From CAG-238 sp963601575 (GTDB lineage: Bacteria; Bacillota; Clostridia; Peptostreptococcales; Anaerovoracaceae), in contig CAVCFO010000001.1 of assembly GCA_963601575.1 (NCBI GenBank), positions 128,840 to 192,839 on the forward strand: 64,000 bases of DNA. The letters are read 5' to 3'. Position 1 is the stretch's first letter. Each line of letters starts with the position of its first letter. This document shows positions 16,632-25,522 of this stretch, in pieces. The translations under genes were made by a program, and so were the position numbers. Under the pieces are notes generated by a model. That model had not been told where the DNA came from and ran no database searches. It worked only from the letters and a program-made list of their open reading frames with translations.

Positions 16632-18554
16632 ATGAGCTTAGAAGAAAAAACAAACGCCCAGTACGGCGCGGAACAAATACAAGTTCTCGAGGGTCTTGAA
16701 GCTGTAAGAAAAAGACCCGGAATGTATATAGGAAGCACAGGACCGAAGGGGCTTCATCACCTCGTTTACGAAATCGTGGACAACAGTATAGATGAGGCTC
16801 TGGCAGGATATTGCAAAACCATAAATGTCACAATTCAAAAGGACAACTCTATTGTCGTTGAGGATGATGGCCGCGGAATGCCCGTTGACAAACATCCGAA
16901 GATGAGAATCCCTGCAGTTGAAGTAATTCATACCGTGCTTCATGCCGGCGGCAAATTCGGCGGCGGAGGATATAAGGTATCCGGCGGTCTTCATGGCGTA
17001 GGTGCCTCCGTTGTTAACGCTCTTTCTACCCACATGGAAGTAGAAATCAAGAGAAACGGAAAGATATATAAACAGTGCTACGAAAAAGGAAAAACAGTAT
17101 CTAAGCTCGAAGTAGTCGGCGAATCCAGAAAAACAGGCTCAAAAACGACATTTTGGCCAGACCCTGAGATCTTCACCGAAACCACGGTGTTTGATTTTGA
17201 CGTGCTTGAACACAGGCTCAGAGAAATGGCCTTCCTCAACAAGGGAATCAAGATAGTATTTAAGGACGAGCGCGACGGAAAAAAGAGACAAGAAACCTAT
17301 CACTACGAGGGAGGAATTAAGGAATTTGTAAGCTTTATCAACAAAAACAAAGATCCTCTCCATCCCGAAGTAATATATTTTGAAATAATAAAAGATACCT
17401 GCGAGGTTGAAATTGCAATGCAATATACCGATAGCTACAGCGAGCTCATCCTCGGATATGCAAACAATATCAATACCACAGACGGCGGTACTCACATAGT
17501 CGGATTCAAGAGCGCCCTCACAAGAGTTTTTAACGATTACGGAAAAAAATCAAAGATTCTAAAAGATAACGATACCTTAAGCGGCGAAGATGTAAGAGAA
17601 GGACTTACGGCGGTAGTATCCGTAAAGCTTGAAGAACCGCAATTTGAAGGCCAGACAAAGGCAAAACTCGGAAATTCCGAAATCCGTGGTTTTGTTGAAA
17701 CATCGACAAACGAAAACCTTACGGCATTTCTCGAAGAAAACCCTGCGCAAGCAAAGATCATCATCGAAAAATGTATCAAAGCAGCACGGGCAAGAGAAGC
17801 CGCAAGAAAAGCAAGAGATCTCACCAGAAGAAAAGGAGCACTCGAAAGCTTTTCGCTTCCGGGAAAACTTGCCGACTGCTCAGAAAAAGACCCTGCCCTT
17901 TCGGAAATTTTCCTCGTTGAGGGAGATTCTGCGGGAGGCTCCGCAAAGGACGGAAGAGATAGGAAGCGTCAGGCAATCCTGCCACTCCGAGGCAAGATTT
18001 TGAACGTTGAAAAAGCAAGACTTGACAGGATTTTAAGCTCCGAAGAAATCAAGAACATGATCACCGCCTTCGGCTGCGGAATCGGAGAAGACTTTAATCT
18101 GGAAAAGCTGAGATATCACAAAATAATAATCATGACAGATGCAGACGTTGACGGCGCTCACATCAGAACGCTGCTTCTTACATTCTTCTACAGATACATG
18201 AAGCCGCTGATAGAGGAGGGCTATGTTTATGCTGCTCAGCCGCCGCTTTATCAGGTAAAGAAGGGCAAGGAGGTTCACTATACCTACAGTGAGGAAGAAC
18301 AGACAAGGCTCATGGCAGAGATAGCAGATAAGCCCGGAAAGGCAGATATCCAAAGATACAAAGGTCTTGGCGAAATGGACGCAGAGCAGCTCTGGGAAAC
18401 CACAATGGACTTTAACCACAGGACGCTGGTGCAGATCACACTGGAAGACAGCGCCGCGGCAGACGAAATCTTCACAACCCTCATGGGCGACAAGGTTCCG
18501 CCACGCAAGAAATTTATCGAAGACAACGCGCAATATGCGACGATAGATGCATAA
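16632..18554 (+). CDS. gyrB: DNA gyrase subunit B
   Basis: A 640-residue type IIA topoisomerase ATPase subunit: VRKRPGMYIGSTGPKGLHHL, IVDNSIDEALAG, EDDGRGMPVD, the TOPRIM signature EGDSAGGSAKDGRDR and DADVDGAHIRTLL, and the closing IEDNAQYATIDA. GGGAGAAAAA precedes the ATG. It pairs with GyrA, 15 bp downstream, to introduce negative supercoils. Confidence 0.97.
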   Translation: MSLEEKTNAQYGAEQIQVLEGLEAVRKRPGMYIGSTGPKGLHHLVYEIVDNSIDEALAGYCKTINVTIQKDNSIVVEDDGRGMPVDKHPKMRIPAVEVIHTVLHAGGKFGGGGYKVSGGLHGVGASVVNALSTHMEVEIKRNGKIYKQCYEKGKTVSKLEVVGESRKTGSKTTFWPDPEIFTETTVFDFDVLEHRLREMAFLNKGIKIVFKDERDGKKRQETYHYEGGIKEFVSFINKNKDPLHPEVIYFEIIKDTCEVEIAMQYTDSYSELILGYANNINTTDGGTHIVGFKSALTRVFNDYGKKSKILKDNDTLSGEDVREGLTAVVSVKLEEPQFEGQTKAKLGNSEIRGFVETSTNENLTAFLEENPAQAKIIIEKCIKAARAREAARKARDLTRRKGALESFSLPGKLADCSEKDPALSEIFLVEGDSAGGSAKDGRDRKRQAILPLRGKILNVEKARLDRILSSEEIKNMITAFGCGIGEDFNLEKLRYHKIIIMTDADVDGAHIRTLLLTFFYRYMKPLIEEGYVYAAQPPLYQVKKGKEVHYTYSEEEQTRLMAEIADKPGKADIQRYKGLGEMDAEQLWETTMDFNHRTLVQITLEDSAAADEIFTTLMGDKVPPRKKFIEDNAQYATIDA

Positions 18555-18569
18555 GGAGGGAGGGGCAAG

Positions 18570-21074
18570 ATGACAACTTTACTTGAAGATCAGAAAATGC
18601 TTCAACATGAGATTCATGACGAGATGAAGCAATCATATATCGACTATGCCATGAGCGTAATCGTAAGCCGTGCCCTGCCTGACGTAAGAGACGGACTGAA
18701 GCCGGTACACAGAAGAATTCTATATGGAATGAGCGAGCTTGGGGTAACGCCGGATAAACCTCACAAGAAATCCGCGCGTATCGTCGGCGAAGTAATGGGT
18801 AAATATCACCCTCACGGTGACTCGTCCATATACGATGCCATGGTAAGACTCGCGCAGCCTTGGAATATCAGGCATCAACTGGTAGACGGACACGGTAACT
18901 TCGGCTCCGTGGACGGCGATGGCGCTGCGGCAATGCGTTATACGGAAGCCAGGATGACTCCGCTTGCATTGCAAATGCTAAGAGACATAGACAAAGAAAC
19001 CGTTGACTTTATCCCGAACTTTGACGGAGAAGAAAAGGAACCGGTAGTTTTGCCATCAAGATTTCCAAATCTATTGGTAAATGGCTCAAACGGTATTGCA
19101 GTAGGTATGGCAACCTCGATTCCGCCTCATAATCTGGCAGAGACTATCGACGCGGCGGTAAAAATTATCGACCAGCCGGAATGTACCATCGACGAGCTGT
19201 GCAAAATCGTCAAGGGGCCGGATTTTCCGACAGGCGCCGTTATCATGGGAAAAAATTCCGCAAAACAGGCATATAGAACGGGACAGGGCAAGGTAGTCGT
19301 TCGGGCGGTCACCGAAATCGAAGAGACAAATAAGGGCCGCCAGCAGATTATCGTAAGCGAAATTCCTTATCAGGTAAACAAGGCAAGGCTCATCGAAAAG
19401 ATGGCAGAGCTTGTAAAGGACAAGAGAATCGAGGGGATTTCCGAAATCAGGGACGAATCCAACCGCAAGGGCATGAGAATCGTCATCGAACTTAAGAAAG
19501 ACGCAAATGCCCAGATAATACTTAACAGACTTTATAAGCACACGCAGATGCAGGAAAGCATCTCCATGATCATGCTTGCAATCGTAGATGGCCGGCCGAA
19601 GATCCTGACACTTCGAGAGATCCTGGACGAATATCTCAAACACCAGAAAGAGGTCGTAACGAGAAGAACCATATACGACAAGAAAAAAGCAGAAGCGAGG
19701 GCGCATATCTTAGAAGGCTACAGAATCGCCCTTGATAATATCGACGAAATCATCAGGATAATCAGAAACAGCTACAACGATGCGAAAGAAAGACTCATGG
19801 AGCGCTTCGGGCTCTCTGAAATTCAGGCTCAGGCGATCCTCGATATGCAGCTTCGCAGACTGCAGGGACTTGAAAAAGAAAAAATCGAAAACGAATATCA
19901 AGAGCTCATAAAGAAGATCGCATATTACAAGCAGCTTCTTGAAGACGAGCATATGCTCATGGGAGTCGTAAAGACCGAGCTTCTCGAGATCAAAGAAAAA
20001 TGGGGCGATAAGAGAAGAACCAAGATCAAGGCAGACGAAACAGAAATCGACGAAGAAGATTTGATCGAAGAAGAAAATGTCTGCATAACCCTGACGCATC
20101 TTGGCTACATCAAGCGGGTTCCGGTAGATACATACAAATCACAGAGAAGAGGCGGCAAGGGCGTTACCGGCATCACCACCCGTGAAAACGACTTCGTAAA
20201 GAACCTTATCATGACTTCGACTCACGATTACCTTATGTTCTTTACAAATACCGGAAAAGCGCACAAAATCAAGGCTTATGAGATTCCGGAAGCCACCAGG
20301 ACCGCAAAAGGAACTCCGGCGGTAAACTTCCTGAACCTCATGCAGCGTGAGAGAATCACCGCGGTAATTCCTATCAAAGACTTTGCCGAGGACAAATTCC
20401 TCATTGCGGTAACAAAACAGGGAACCATCAAAAAGACTTCCCTTTCAAACTTCGACACGAACAGAAAGACCGGGCTTATCGCAATGAACCTAAAGGACGG
20501 CGACGAGCTTATCGGAATCAAACAGACCAGCGGCACGAACAACGTCATCATAGTCACAAAGCAGGGCAAGTGCATTTGCTTCTCCGAGGACGATGTAAGA
20601 CCTATGGGAAGAATCGCAGGAGGCGTAAGAGCCATCAAGCTTGAAAAGGACGACGAAGTTGTTGCAATGGAGCTTGTGGAACCGGGTCAGGAGCTTCTGG
20701 TTGTAACTCAGAAGGGCTTCGGCAAGAGAACAAAGGTCGAAGATTACAAGATACAGGTTCGCGGCGGCAAGGGACTTCTCACCTATGACAAGGGCAAGTT
20801 CAAAAAGACCGGAGAGCTTGTAGGTGCAATGGCCGTAGAGGATGACGATGACATCCTTCTCATAAACTCAGACGGAATCATTATCCGCATGGCGGCCGGC
20901 GAGATTTCGAAGCTCGGCAGAGCAACCCAGGGCGTCAAGATTATGAATGTGGGAGAAGATGCAAATATAATAGCTCTCGCAAAGGTCATCAGAGACGAGG
21001 AGCTGGATGATGATGCAGACGAAGATGCAAAGAAACAGGAAGCCTCGGATGAGCAGGAACAAATGAAATTTTAG
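18570..21074 (+). CDS. gyrA: DNA gyrase subunit A
   Basis: An 834-residue breakage-reunion subunit. The QRDR region has KYHPHGDSSIYDAMVRLAQP and the catalytic Tyr lies in DGDGAAAMRYTEARM. The QRRGGKG box is present (SQRRGGKGVTGI), identifying it as gyrase rather than ParC, followed by the beta-pinwheel repeats. At the usual fluoroquinolone-resistance positions the sequence has Asp-Ser-Ser (HGDSSIYD), a wild-type-like pattern. The C-terminus is acidic (DDDADEDAKKQEA). Confidence 0.97.
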   Translation: MTTLLEDQKMLQHEIHDEMKQSYIDYAMSVIVSRALPDVRDGLKPVHRRILYGMSELGVTPDKPHKKSARIVGEVMGKYHPHGDSSIYDAMVRLAQPWNIRHQLVDGHGNFGSVDGDGAAAMRYTEARMTPLALQMLRDIDKETVDFIPNFDGEEKEPVVLPSRFPNLLVNGSNGIAVGMATSIPPHNLAETIDAAVKIIDQPECTIDELCKIVKGPDFPTGAVIMGKNSAKQAYRTGQGKVVVRAVTEIEETNKGRQQIIVSEIPYQVNKARLIEKMAELVKDKRIEGISEIRDESNRKGMRIVIELKKDANAQIILNRLYKHTQMQESISMIMLAIVDGRPKILTLREILDEYLKHQKEVVTRRTIYDKKKAEARAHILEGYRIALDNIDEIIRIIRNSYNDAKERLMERFGLSEIQAQAILDMQLRRLQGLEKEKIENEYQELIKKIAYYKQLLEDEHMLMGVVKTELLEIKEKWGDKRRTKIKADETEIDEEDLIEEENVCITLTHLGYIKRVPVDTYKSQRRGGKGVTGITTRENDFVKNLIMTSTHDYLMFFTNTGKAHKIKAYEIPEATRTAKGTPAVNFLNLMQRERITAVIPIKDFAEDKFLIAVTKQGTIKKTSLSNFDTNRKTGLIAMNLKDGDELIGIKQTSGTNNVIIVTKQGKCICFSEDDVRPMGRIAGGVRAIKLEKDDEVVAMELVEPGQELLVVTQKGFGKRTKVEDYKIQVRGGKGLLTYDKGKFKKTGELVGAMAVEDDDDILLINSDGIIIRMAAGEISKLGRATQGVKIMNVGEDANIIALAKVIRDEELDDDADEDAKKQEASDEQEQMKF

Positions 21075-21100
21075 ATTTGAGAGAAAGAAGGAAAATTAGC

Positions 21101-21502
21101 ATGGCGGACAGAGTGAAAATTACCATTCCGGGAAAACCGGAATACATTGCAATGGTAAGGCTTGCGGTAGGCGCGATTGCAGACACATCGGGATTTAATG
21201 TTGAAGAAATCGAAGACATAAAAACCGCTGTGGGGCAGGCTTGCAAGAATATTTCCTGCCACGGCAAGGAGGGGCTAACTACCGAATATACCCTTGAGTG
21301 CGTTCTGGATGACGACACTTTGGAGATATATGTAACGGATACAGGCTCCATGAACTGCGGAGACGGACTTTCCATGCAATGCGTGGATTGCCCTAACGAG
21401 GGAGACATCGGTGTCTACCTCATCAACACGCTTATGAGCGAGGTCGAGCTTATCGACAATCCGGGTTGCAAGAAAACAATTAAGATGGTAAAGAGGAAAT
21501 AA
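21101..21502 (+). CDS. RsbW/SpoIIAB-like serine kinase, probable anti-sigma factor
   Basis: A 133-residue GHKL-type ATPase of the anti-sigma family. It shows the N box EDIKTAVGQACKNIS, the G1 region EIYVTDTGS and the G2-like region GDIGVYLINTLMSEVEL. AAGAAGGAAAA precedes the ATG at 21101; an upstream in-frame ATG at 21077 lies immediately after gyrA and lacks such a site. The stop overlaps the start of the sigma factor gene (TAATG), which strongly suggests that the pair works together. No anti-anti-sigma (STAS) gene is next to it. Confidence 0.82.
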   Translation: MADRVKITIPGKPEYIAMVRLAVGAIADTSGFNVEEIEDIKTAVGQACKNISCHGKEGLTTEYTLECVLDDDTLEIYVTDTGSMNCGDGLSMQCVDCPNEGDIGVYLINTLMSEVELIDNPGCKKTIKMVKRK

Positions 21503-22248
21503 TGCAGCAGAAGCAGAGGACGGCAGAACTACTTAGAGAGTATGCGAAGAACCCCTCGATTGAGCTTAGAAACAAAATCGTCGAGGAAAATTTATATATC
21601 GTAGACATCTTAATAAGAAAATATTTGGGCAAGGGCGTCGACCACGACGATCTGTATCAGGTCGGCGCAATGGCTCTTGTTTCTGCTGTCGAAAGATTCG
21701 ATCCGTCAAAAGGATACGAATTCCAAAGCTTTGCGACCCCGACAATCCTCGGCGAAATAAAGAAATATTTCCGTGATAAGGAATGGAGCCTAAAGGTTCC
21801 ACGCAGGATGAAGGAAAACGCGGGCAAGGTTCAGGAGGCGAAAGAAAAACTCACCGGACAGCTGGGAAGGGTTCCAACGGTCGCAGAGATCGCAGGGCTC
21901 ACCGGGCTGACCCATGAGCAGATTATCCAGGCCATGGAAAGTGCCAAAGCCTACGGCACATATTCGCTTGACAGCCCCGCCGCCACATCTGACGAAGAAG
22001 CGGACGCGACCGCCCTTGAAAAATACATCGGCTTTGAGGACAACGGATTCGAGAGAGTAGAGCTTGGAGAAATAATAAATAACGTGCTGACAAATTTCAG
22101 CGATACCTATAAATACATATTCAAACAGAGATTTATTTTGAACAAATCTCAGAGCGAGATTGCATCGAAACTGGGCGTGTCGCAGATGACCGTTTCACGC
22201 GCTGAAAAAGCAATCATCGAAAGTTTTAAGAAGGAGCTAAAGAAATGA
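21502..22248 (+). CDS. SigB/SigF/SigG-family RNA polymerase sigma factor
   Basis: A 248-residue sigma-70 family protein with region 2 (DHDDLYQVGAMALVSAVERFDPSKGYEFQSFA), region 3 (VPRRMKENAGKV, GRVPTVAEIAGLTG) and region 4 with a helix-turn-helix (KSQSEIASKLGVSQMTVSRAEK). The size and FQSFATPTILGEIKKYFRD block are those of the SigB/F/G group of stress and sporulation sigma factors. It is coupled to the upstream anti-sigma kinase and overlaps trpS by ATGA. Its regulon cannot be told from here. Confidence 0.87.
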   Translation: MQQKQRTAELLREYAKNPSIELRNKIVEENLYIVDILIRKYLGKGVDHDDLYQVGAMALVSAVERFDPSKGYEFQSFATPTILGEIKKYFRDKEWSLKVPRRMKENAGKVQEAKEKLTGQLGRVPTVAEIAGLTGLTHEQIIQAMESAKAYGTYSLDSPAATSDEEADATALEKYIGFEDNGFERVELGEIINNVLTNFSDTYKYIFKQRFILNKSQSEIASKLGVSQMTVSRAEKAIIESFKKELKK

Positions 22249-23228
22249 AAAGAGTTTTTTCGGGAGTGCAGCCTACAGGCAATATACATTTGGGGAATTA
22301 TCTGGGAGCGCTCAGGCAGTTCGTGGAGCTGCAGGAAGATCACGAATGCATCTATTGCATCGTCGATGAGCATGCTATAACGGTTCCGCAGGATCCAAAG
22401 GAATTAAAAAAGCATATTCTGGACGTTGCGGCGCTGTATCTTGCGGTAGGCGTTGACCCGCAGAAATCCATAGTTTTCGTGCAGTCGCAGGTTTCGGGAC
22501 ACGCGGAGCTTGGCTGGGTACTTACCTGCTGCGCAAATACCGGAGAGCTTTTTAGAATGACTCAGTTTAAGGCCAAGAGCCAGGGAAAAGAATCCGTAGG
22601 CGCAGGGCTTCTCACCTACCCGACCCTGATGGCGGCGGATATTTTGCTCTACGATACGGATGTGGTTCCTGTCGGAAACGACCAAAAGCAGCATATCGAG
22701 CTGACCCGCGACCTTGCGATCCGCGTAAACCACCACTACGGCAAGACCTTCGTGGTTCCGGACGGCAGGTTCATGAAGGAAGGCGCAAGAATCATGGCGC
22801 TGGACGATCCGACCTCCAAGATGTCAAAATCCGCAGAAAATATCCATAGCAGAATTTCGCTTCTGGATGAACCGTCCAAGATAAAAAAATCCATAATGAA
22901 GGCAACGACAGACTCGGACGGAATCGTAAAATTCGATATTGAAAACAAGCCGGGAATCAGCAATCTCCTCAATATTTACAGCGTTCTGTCGGCAAAGACA
23001 ATATCAGAGCTTGAGGCAGCTTACGAAGGCAAGGGCTATGGCGATTTCAAGAAGGACTTGGTAGAGGTTACTACAGAGGCGCTTCTTCCGATCCAGGAAA
23101 AGTACAAGGATATCAGAGAATCGGATGAACTTTTGAATATACTGAAGGACGGCGCAGAAAAGGCAGGCGCGATAGCACAAAAGACGATGAAAAGGGTAAG
23201 GAAGAACTTCGGACTTGGAATAGAATAA
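22245..23228 (+). CDS. trpS: Tryptophanyl-tRNA synthetase
   Basis: A 327-residue class I synthetase with the HIGH-like motif SGVQPTGNIHLGNYLGAL and the KMSKS motif DPTSKMSKSAEN. It charges tRNA-Trp. The ATG overlaps the stop of the sigma factor gene, so trpS is expressed at least partly from an upstream promoter; no T-box leader is present. Confidence 0.95.
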   Translation: MKRVFSGVQPTGNIHLGNYLGALRQFVELQEDHECIYCIVDEHAITVPQDPKELKKHILDVAALYLAVGVDPQKSIVFVQSQVSGHAELGWVLTCCANTGELFRMTQFKAKSQGKESVGAGLLTYPTLMAADILLYDTDVVPVGNDQKQHIELTRDLAIRVNHHYGKTFVVPDGRFMKEGARIMALDDPTSKMSKSAENIHSRISLLDEPSKIKKSIMKATTDSDGIVKFDIENKPGISNLLNIYSVLSAKTISELEAAYEGKGYGDFKKDLVEVTTEALLPIQEKYKDIRESDELLNILKDGAEKAGAIAQKTMKRVRKNFGLGIE

Positions 23229-23238
23229 GAGGTTTATT

Positions 23239-25014
23239 ATGGCAAACGGAAATGTAGACAAGTGCATACCTAAGTATATCCCGCTTCCGGCATGTTTCGT
23301 CAACTCTCAGGGCAAAGTTATGGGGGCGAGCGGTCAAATAAGCGAGGTCTTCGTCTATGACGAGATCCTAGGCAGCGATATTTTCGCGCTTACGGGCATC
23401 AAGATCGGGGAGCTATACGAATCCGCCGCAGGCACTGCGCACCCGTTGATCAGGCGAAACGATAAGACCTTCCGGATAACTGCGAAAAAACTCACTGAAA
23501 ATGACGAGGACGGACTAGCCGTATTCTTTAGCGATGTGACAAGCCTCGAGGATTTGAAGGATCGCTACAATAATGAGAAGCCATGCGTTGCCAAGATTCA
23601 GCTCGATAATTATGATGAACTTATAGATAGCACAGGACCCGTACCGCGGCTTGCTCTTTCCAGCCAAATCGACGGAATAATTCGCAAATGGGCAGAGAAA
23701 ATCAGCGCCTCGGTTATCCGAGTAAAGAGCAGCCTCTATGTAATCTGGTTCGAGCAGCAGCACCTGGAGAAGCTCATCGCATCGAAATTCGACCTGCTGG
23801 ATGAGGTGAGAAATCTCGAAACAGGTGCCGACTTTCCGGCGAGCCTGAGCATAGGCGTAGGCGCCGGCGGCAGGAATATGTCGCAGACAGAGTCCTATGC
23901 GGATACGGCACTGGACCTTGCTCTTGGGCGGGGCGGAGATCAGGCCGTAGTGAAGCGTAATATCAAGATAGAATACTACGGAGGCAAGCTCCAAACCGTA
24001 GAAAAGAGCAACAAGGGAAAGTCCAGAATCGTAGGACATGCTCTGAAACAGCTCATAGAACAGTCAAAGAAAATTTTTATAATGGGGCACGATAACCCCG
24101 ATATGGATAGCTTCGGGGCAGCACTTGGGATTTCGAGGCTTTGCTGCCTTTCCGAGAAGGAGCCGTATATCGTAATCGACGAATATAACGAATCACTTGC
24201 CGAGATTTTCAAGCAGGCAAAGGAGAGCGATCAATATAGATTCATATCTTCGGAGAAGGCTCTTTCACTTGCGGAGGCGGATAGCTTGCTCATCGTTGTG
24301 GACACCCACAGACCGAGCCTTGTAGAATGTCCGAAGCTTCTGGATATATGCGAGAAGGTGGTGGTTATCGATCATCACAGAAAGGTTGAAGAATTTATCG
24401 AAAATCCTGTGCTTGCATATATGGAATCCTACGCATCTTCTGCGTCGGAGCTTGTGGCCGAAATCTTGCAATACATGAGCAAAAAGAAGAGCCTCGCAAA
24501 GCTTGAGGCAGAGGCGCTGCTTGCGGGAATGACGGTGGATACAAACGGATTTGCGGTAAAGACCGGCGTGAGAACCTTCGAGGCAGCGGCATGGCTGAGA
24601 CGGCAGGGCGCAGACCCTACGGAGGTAAAGCGCTTCTTCCAGGAGGATATTTCGTATATAAGGCTAAGGTCGAGGGCGATTTCGGATACGCAGGTATTCG
24701 AGGGCGGAGTTGCAATCACAACCTGTCCTCAGGTGAGGGCAAACGCACAGCTTATCTGCGCCCAGGTAGCGGATGCCCTGCTCACGATAAAGGGAGTCAA
24801 AGCCTCCTTCGTAGTGGGCAGAAATACGGACGAAAGAACCGTCATAAGCGCAAGGTCGCTTGGGGATGTAAATGTGCAGCTTGTTATGGAAAAATTCGGC
24901 GGTGGCGGCCATCTCACAACAGCCGCAGCGCAGGTTGACGAAAGCATAGAAGAGACAGTGAACAAAATCATGGAGATAATGGAGGTAAAGAAAGATGATA
25001 GTTATCCTAAATAG
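23239..25014 (+). CDS. gdpP: GdpP-like cyclic-di-AMP phosphodiesterase (DHH-DHHA1), without N-terminal membrane anchor
   Basis: A 591-residue protein with a PAS-like segment (about 15-95), a degenerate GGDEF segment (about 110-235), a DHH domain with MGHDNPDMDSFG, VVDTHRPS and VIDHHRKVEEF, and a DHHA1 domain ending in EKFGGGGHLTTAAAQ. This is the GdpP/YybT order for hydrolysing c-di-AMP. The two N-terminal transmembrane helices of the usual 650-660-residue enzyme are missing, so it is probably cytosolic. It overlaps rplI by 20 bp, the usual gdpP-rplI-dnaB order. Confidence 0.88.
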   Translation: MANGNVDKCIPKYIPLPACFVNSQGKVMGASGQISEVFVYDEILGSDIFALTGIKIGELYESAAGTAHPLIRRNDKTFRITAKKLTENDEDGLAVFFSDVTSLEDLKDRYNNEKPCVAKIQLDNYDELIDSTGPVPRLALSSQIDGIIRKWAEKISASVIRVKSSLYVIWFEQQHLEKLIASKFDLLDEVRNLETGADFPASLSIGVGAGGRNMSQTESYADTALDLALGRGGDQAVVKRNIKIEYYGGKLQTVEKSNKGKSRIVGHALKQLIEQSKKIFIMGHDNPDMDSFGAALGISRLCCLSEKEPYIVIDEYNESLAEIFKQAKESDQYRFISSEKALSLAEADSLLIVVDTHRPSLVECPKLLDICEKVVVIDHHRKVEEFIENPVLAYMESYASSASELVAEILQYMSKKKSLAKLEAEALLAGMTVDTNGFAVKTGVRTFEAAAWLRRQGADPTEVKRFFQEDISYIRLRSRAISDTQVFEGGVAITTCPQVRANAQLICAQVADALLTIKGVKASFVVGRNTDERTVISARSLGDVNVQLVMEKFGGGGHLTTAAAQVDESIEETVNKIMEIMEVKKDDSYPK

Positions 25015-25441
25015 AGATATAAAGGGTACCGGCAAGGCCGGCGATGTTGTTAAGGTAAGCGACGGATATGCAAGAAATATGCTTCTCCCGAAGGGATATG
25101 CTACAGAAGCCACAGATGGCAATATCAGAAATCTTGAGAAGCAAAAGGCTATCGCTGCAGAGAAAAAGGCAGAGGAGAAGGCCGCCGCACAGGCTACAGC
25201 AGAGAAAATCGGAGCTCTCAGCGTCCGGATCAAGACAAAGGCAGGAGAAGGCGGCAAGATTTTCGGTTCTATTACCTCAAAGGATATTGCAGACGCTCTC
25301 AAAGCACAGCACAATATCACCGTTGACAAGAAAAAAATCCAGCTGGACAGCCCGATCAAGCAGACGGGAGAAATGACGGTAGAAATCAAGCTTTATACCG
25401 AAGTAAGCGCAAAGCTCAAAGTTATAGTGGATGCCCAGTAA
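24995..25441 (+). CDS. rplI: 50S ribosomal protein L9
   Basis: A 148-residue protein with the L9 signature start MIVILNRDIKGTGKAGDVVKV and GYARNMLLPKGYA, a long charged central helix and a C-terminal RNA-binding domain (GGKIFGSITSKDIADAL). GGAGG lies in the upstream gdpP coding sequence. It sits in the conserved gdpP-rplI-dnaB order. Confidence 0.96.
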   Translation: MIVILNRDIKGTGKAGDVVKVSDGYARNMLLPKGYATEATDGNIRNLEKQKAIAAEKKAEEKAAAQATAEKIGALSVRIKTKAGEGGKIFGSITSKDIADALKAQHNITVDKKKIQLDSPIKQTGEMTVEIKLYTEVSAKLKVIVDAQ

Positions 25442-25522
25442 TGCGCATGCATTCAAAATAAAGCCGTTTGATATTCGTATGCACCGGTTAAGGTACGCAC
25501 TTTATTTGATTTGGAGAAAAAA

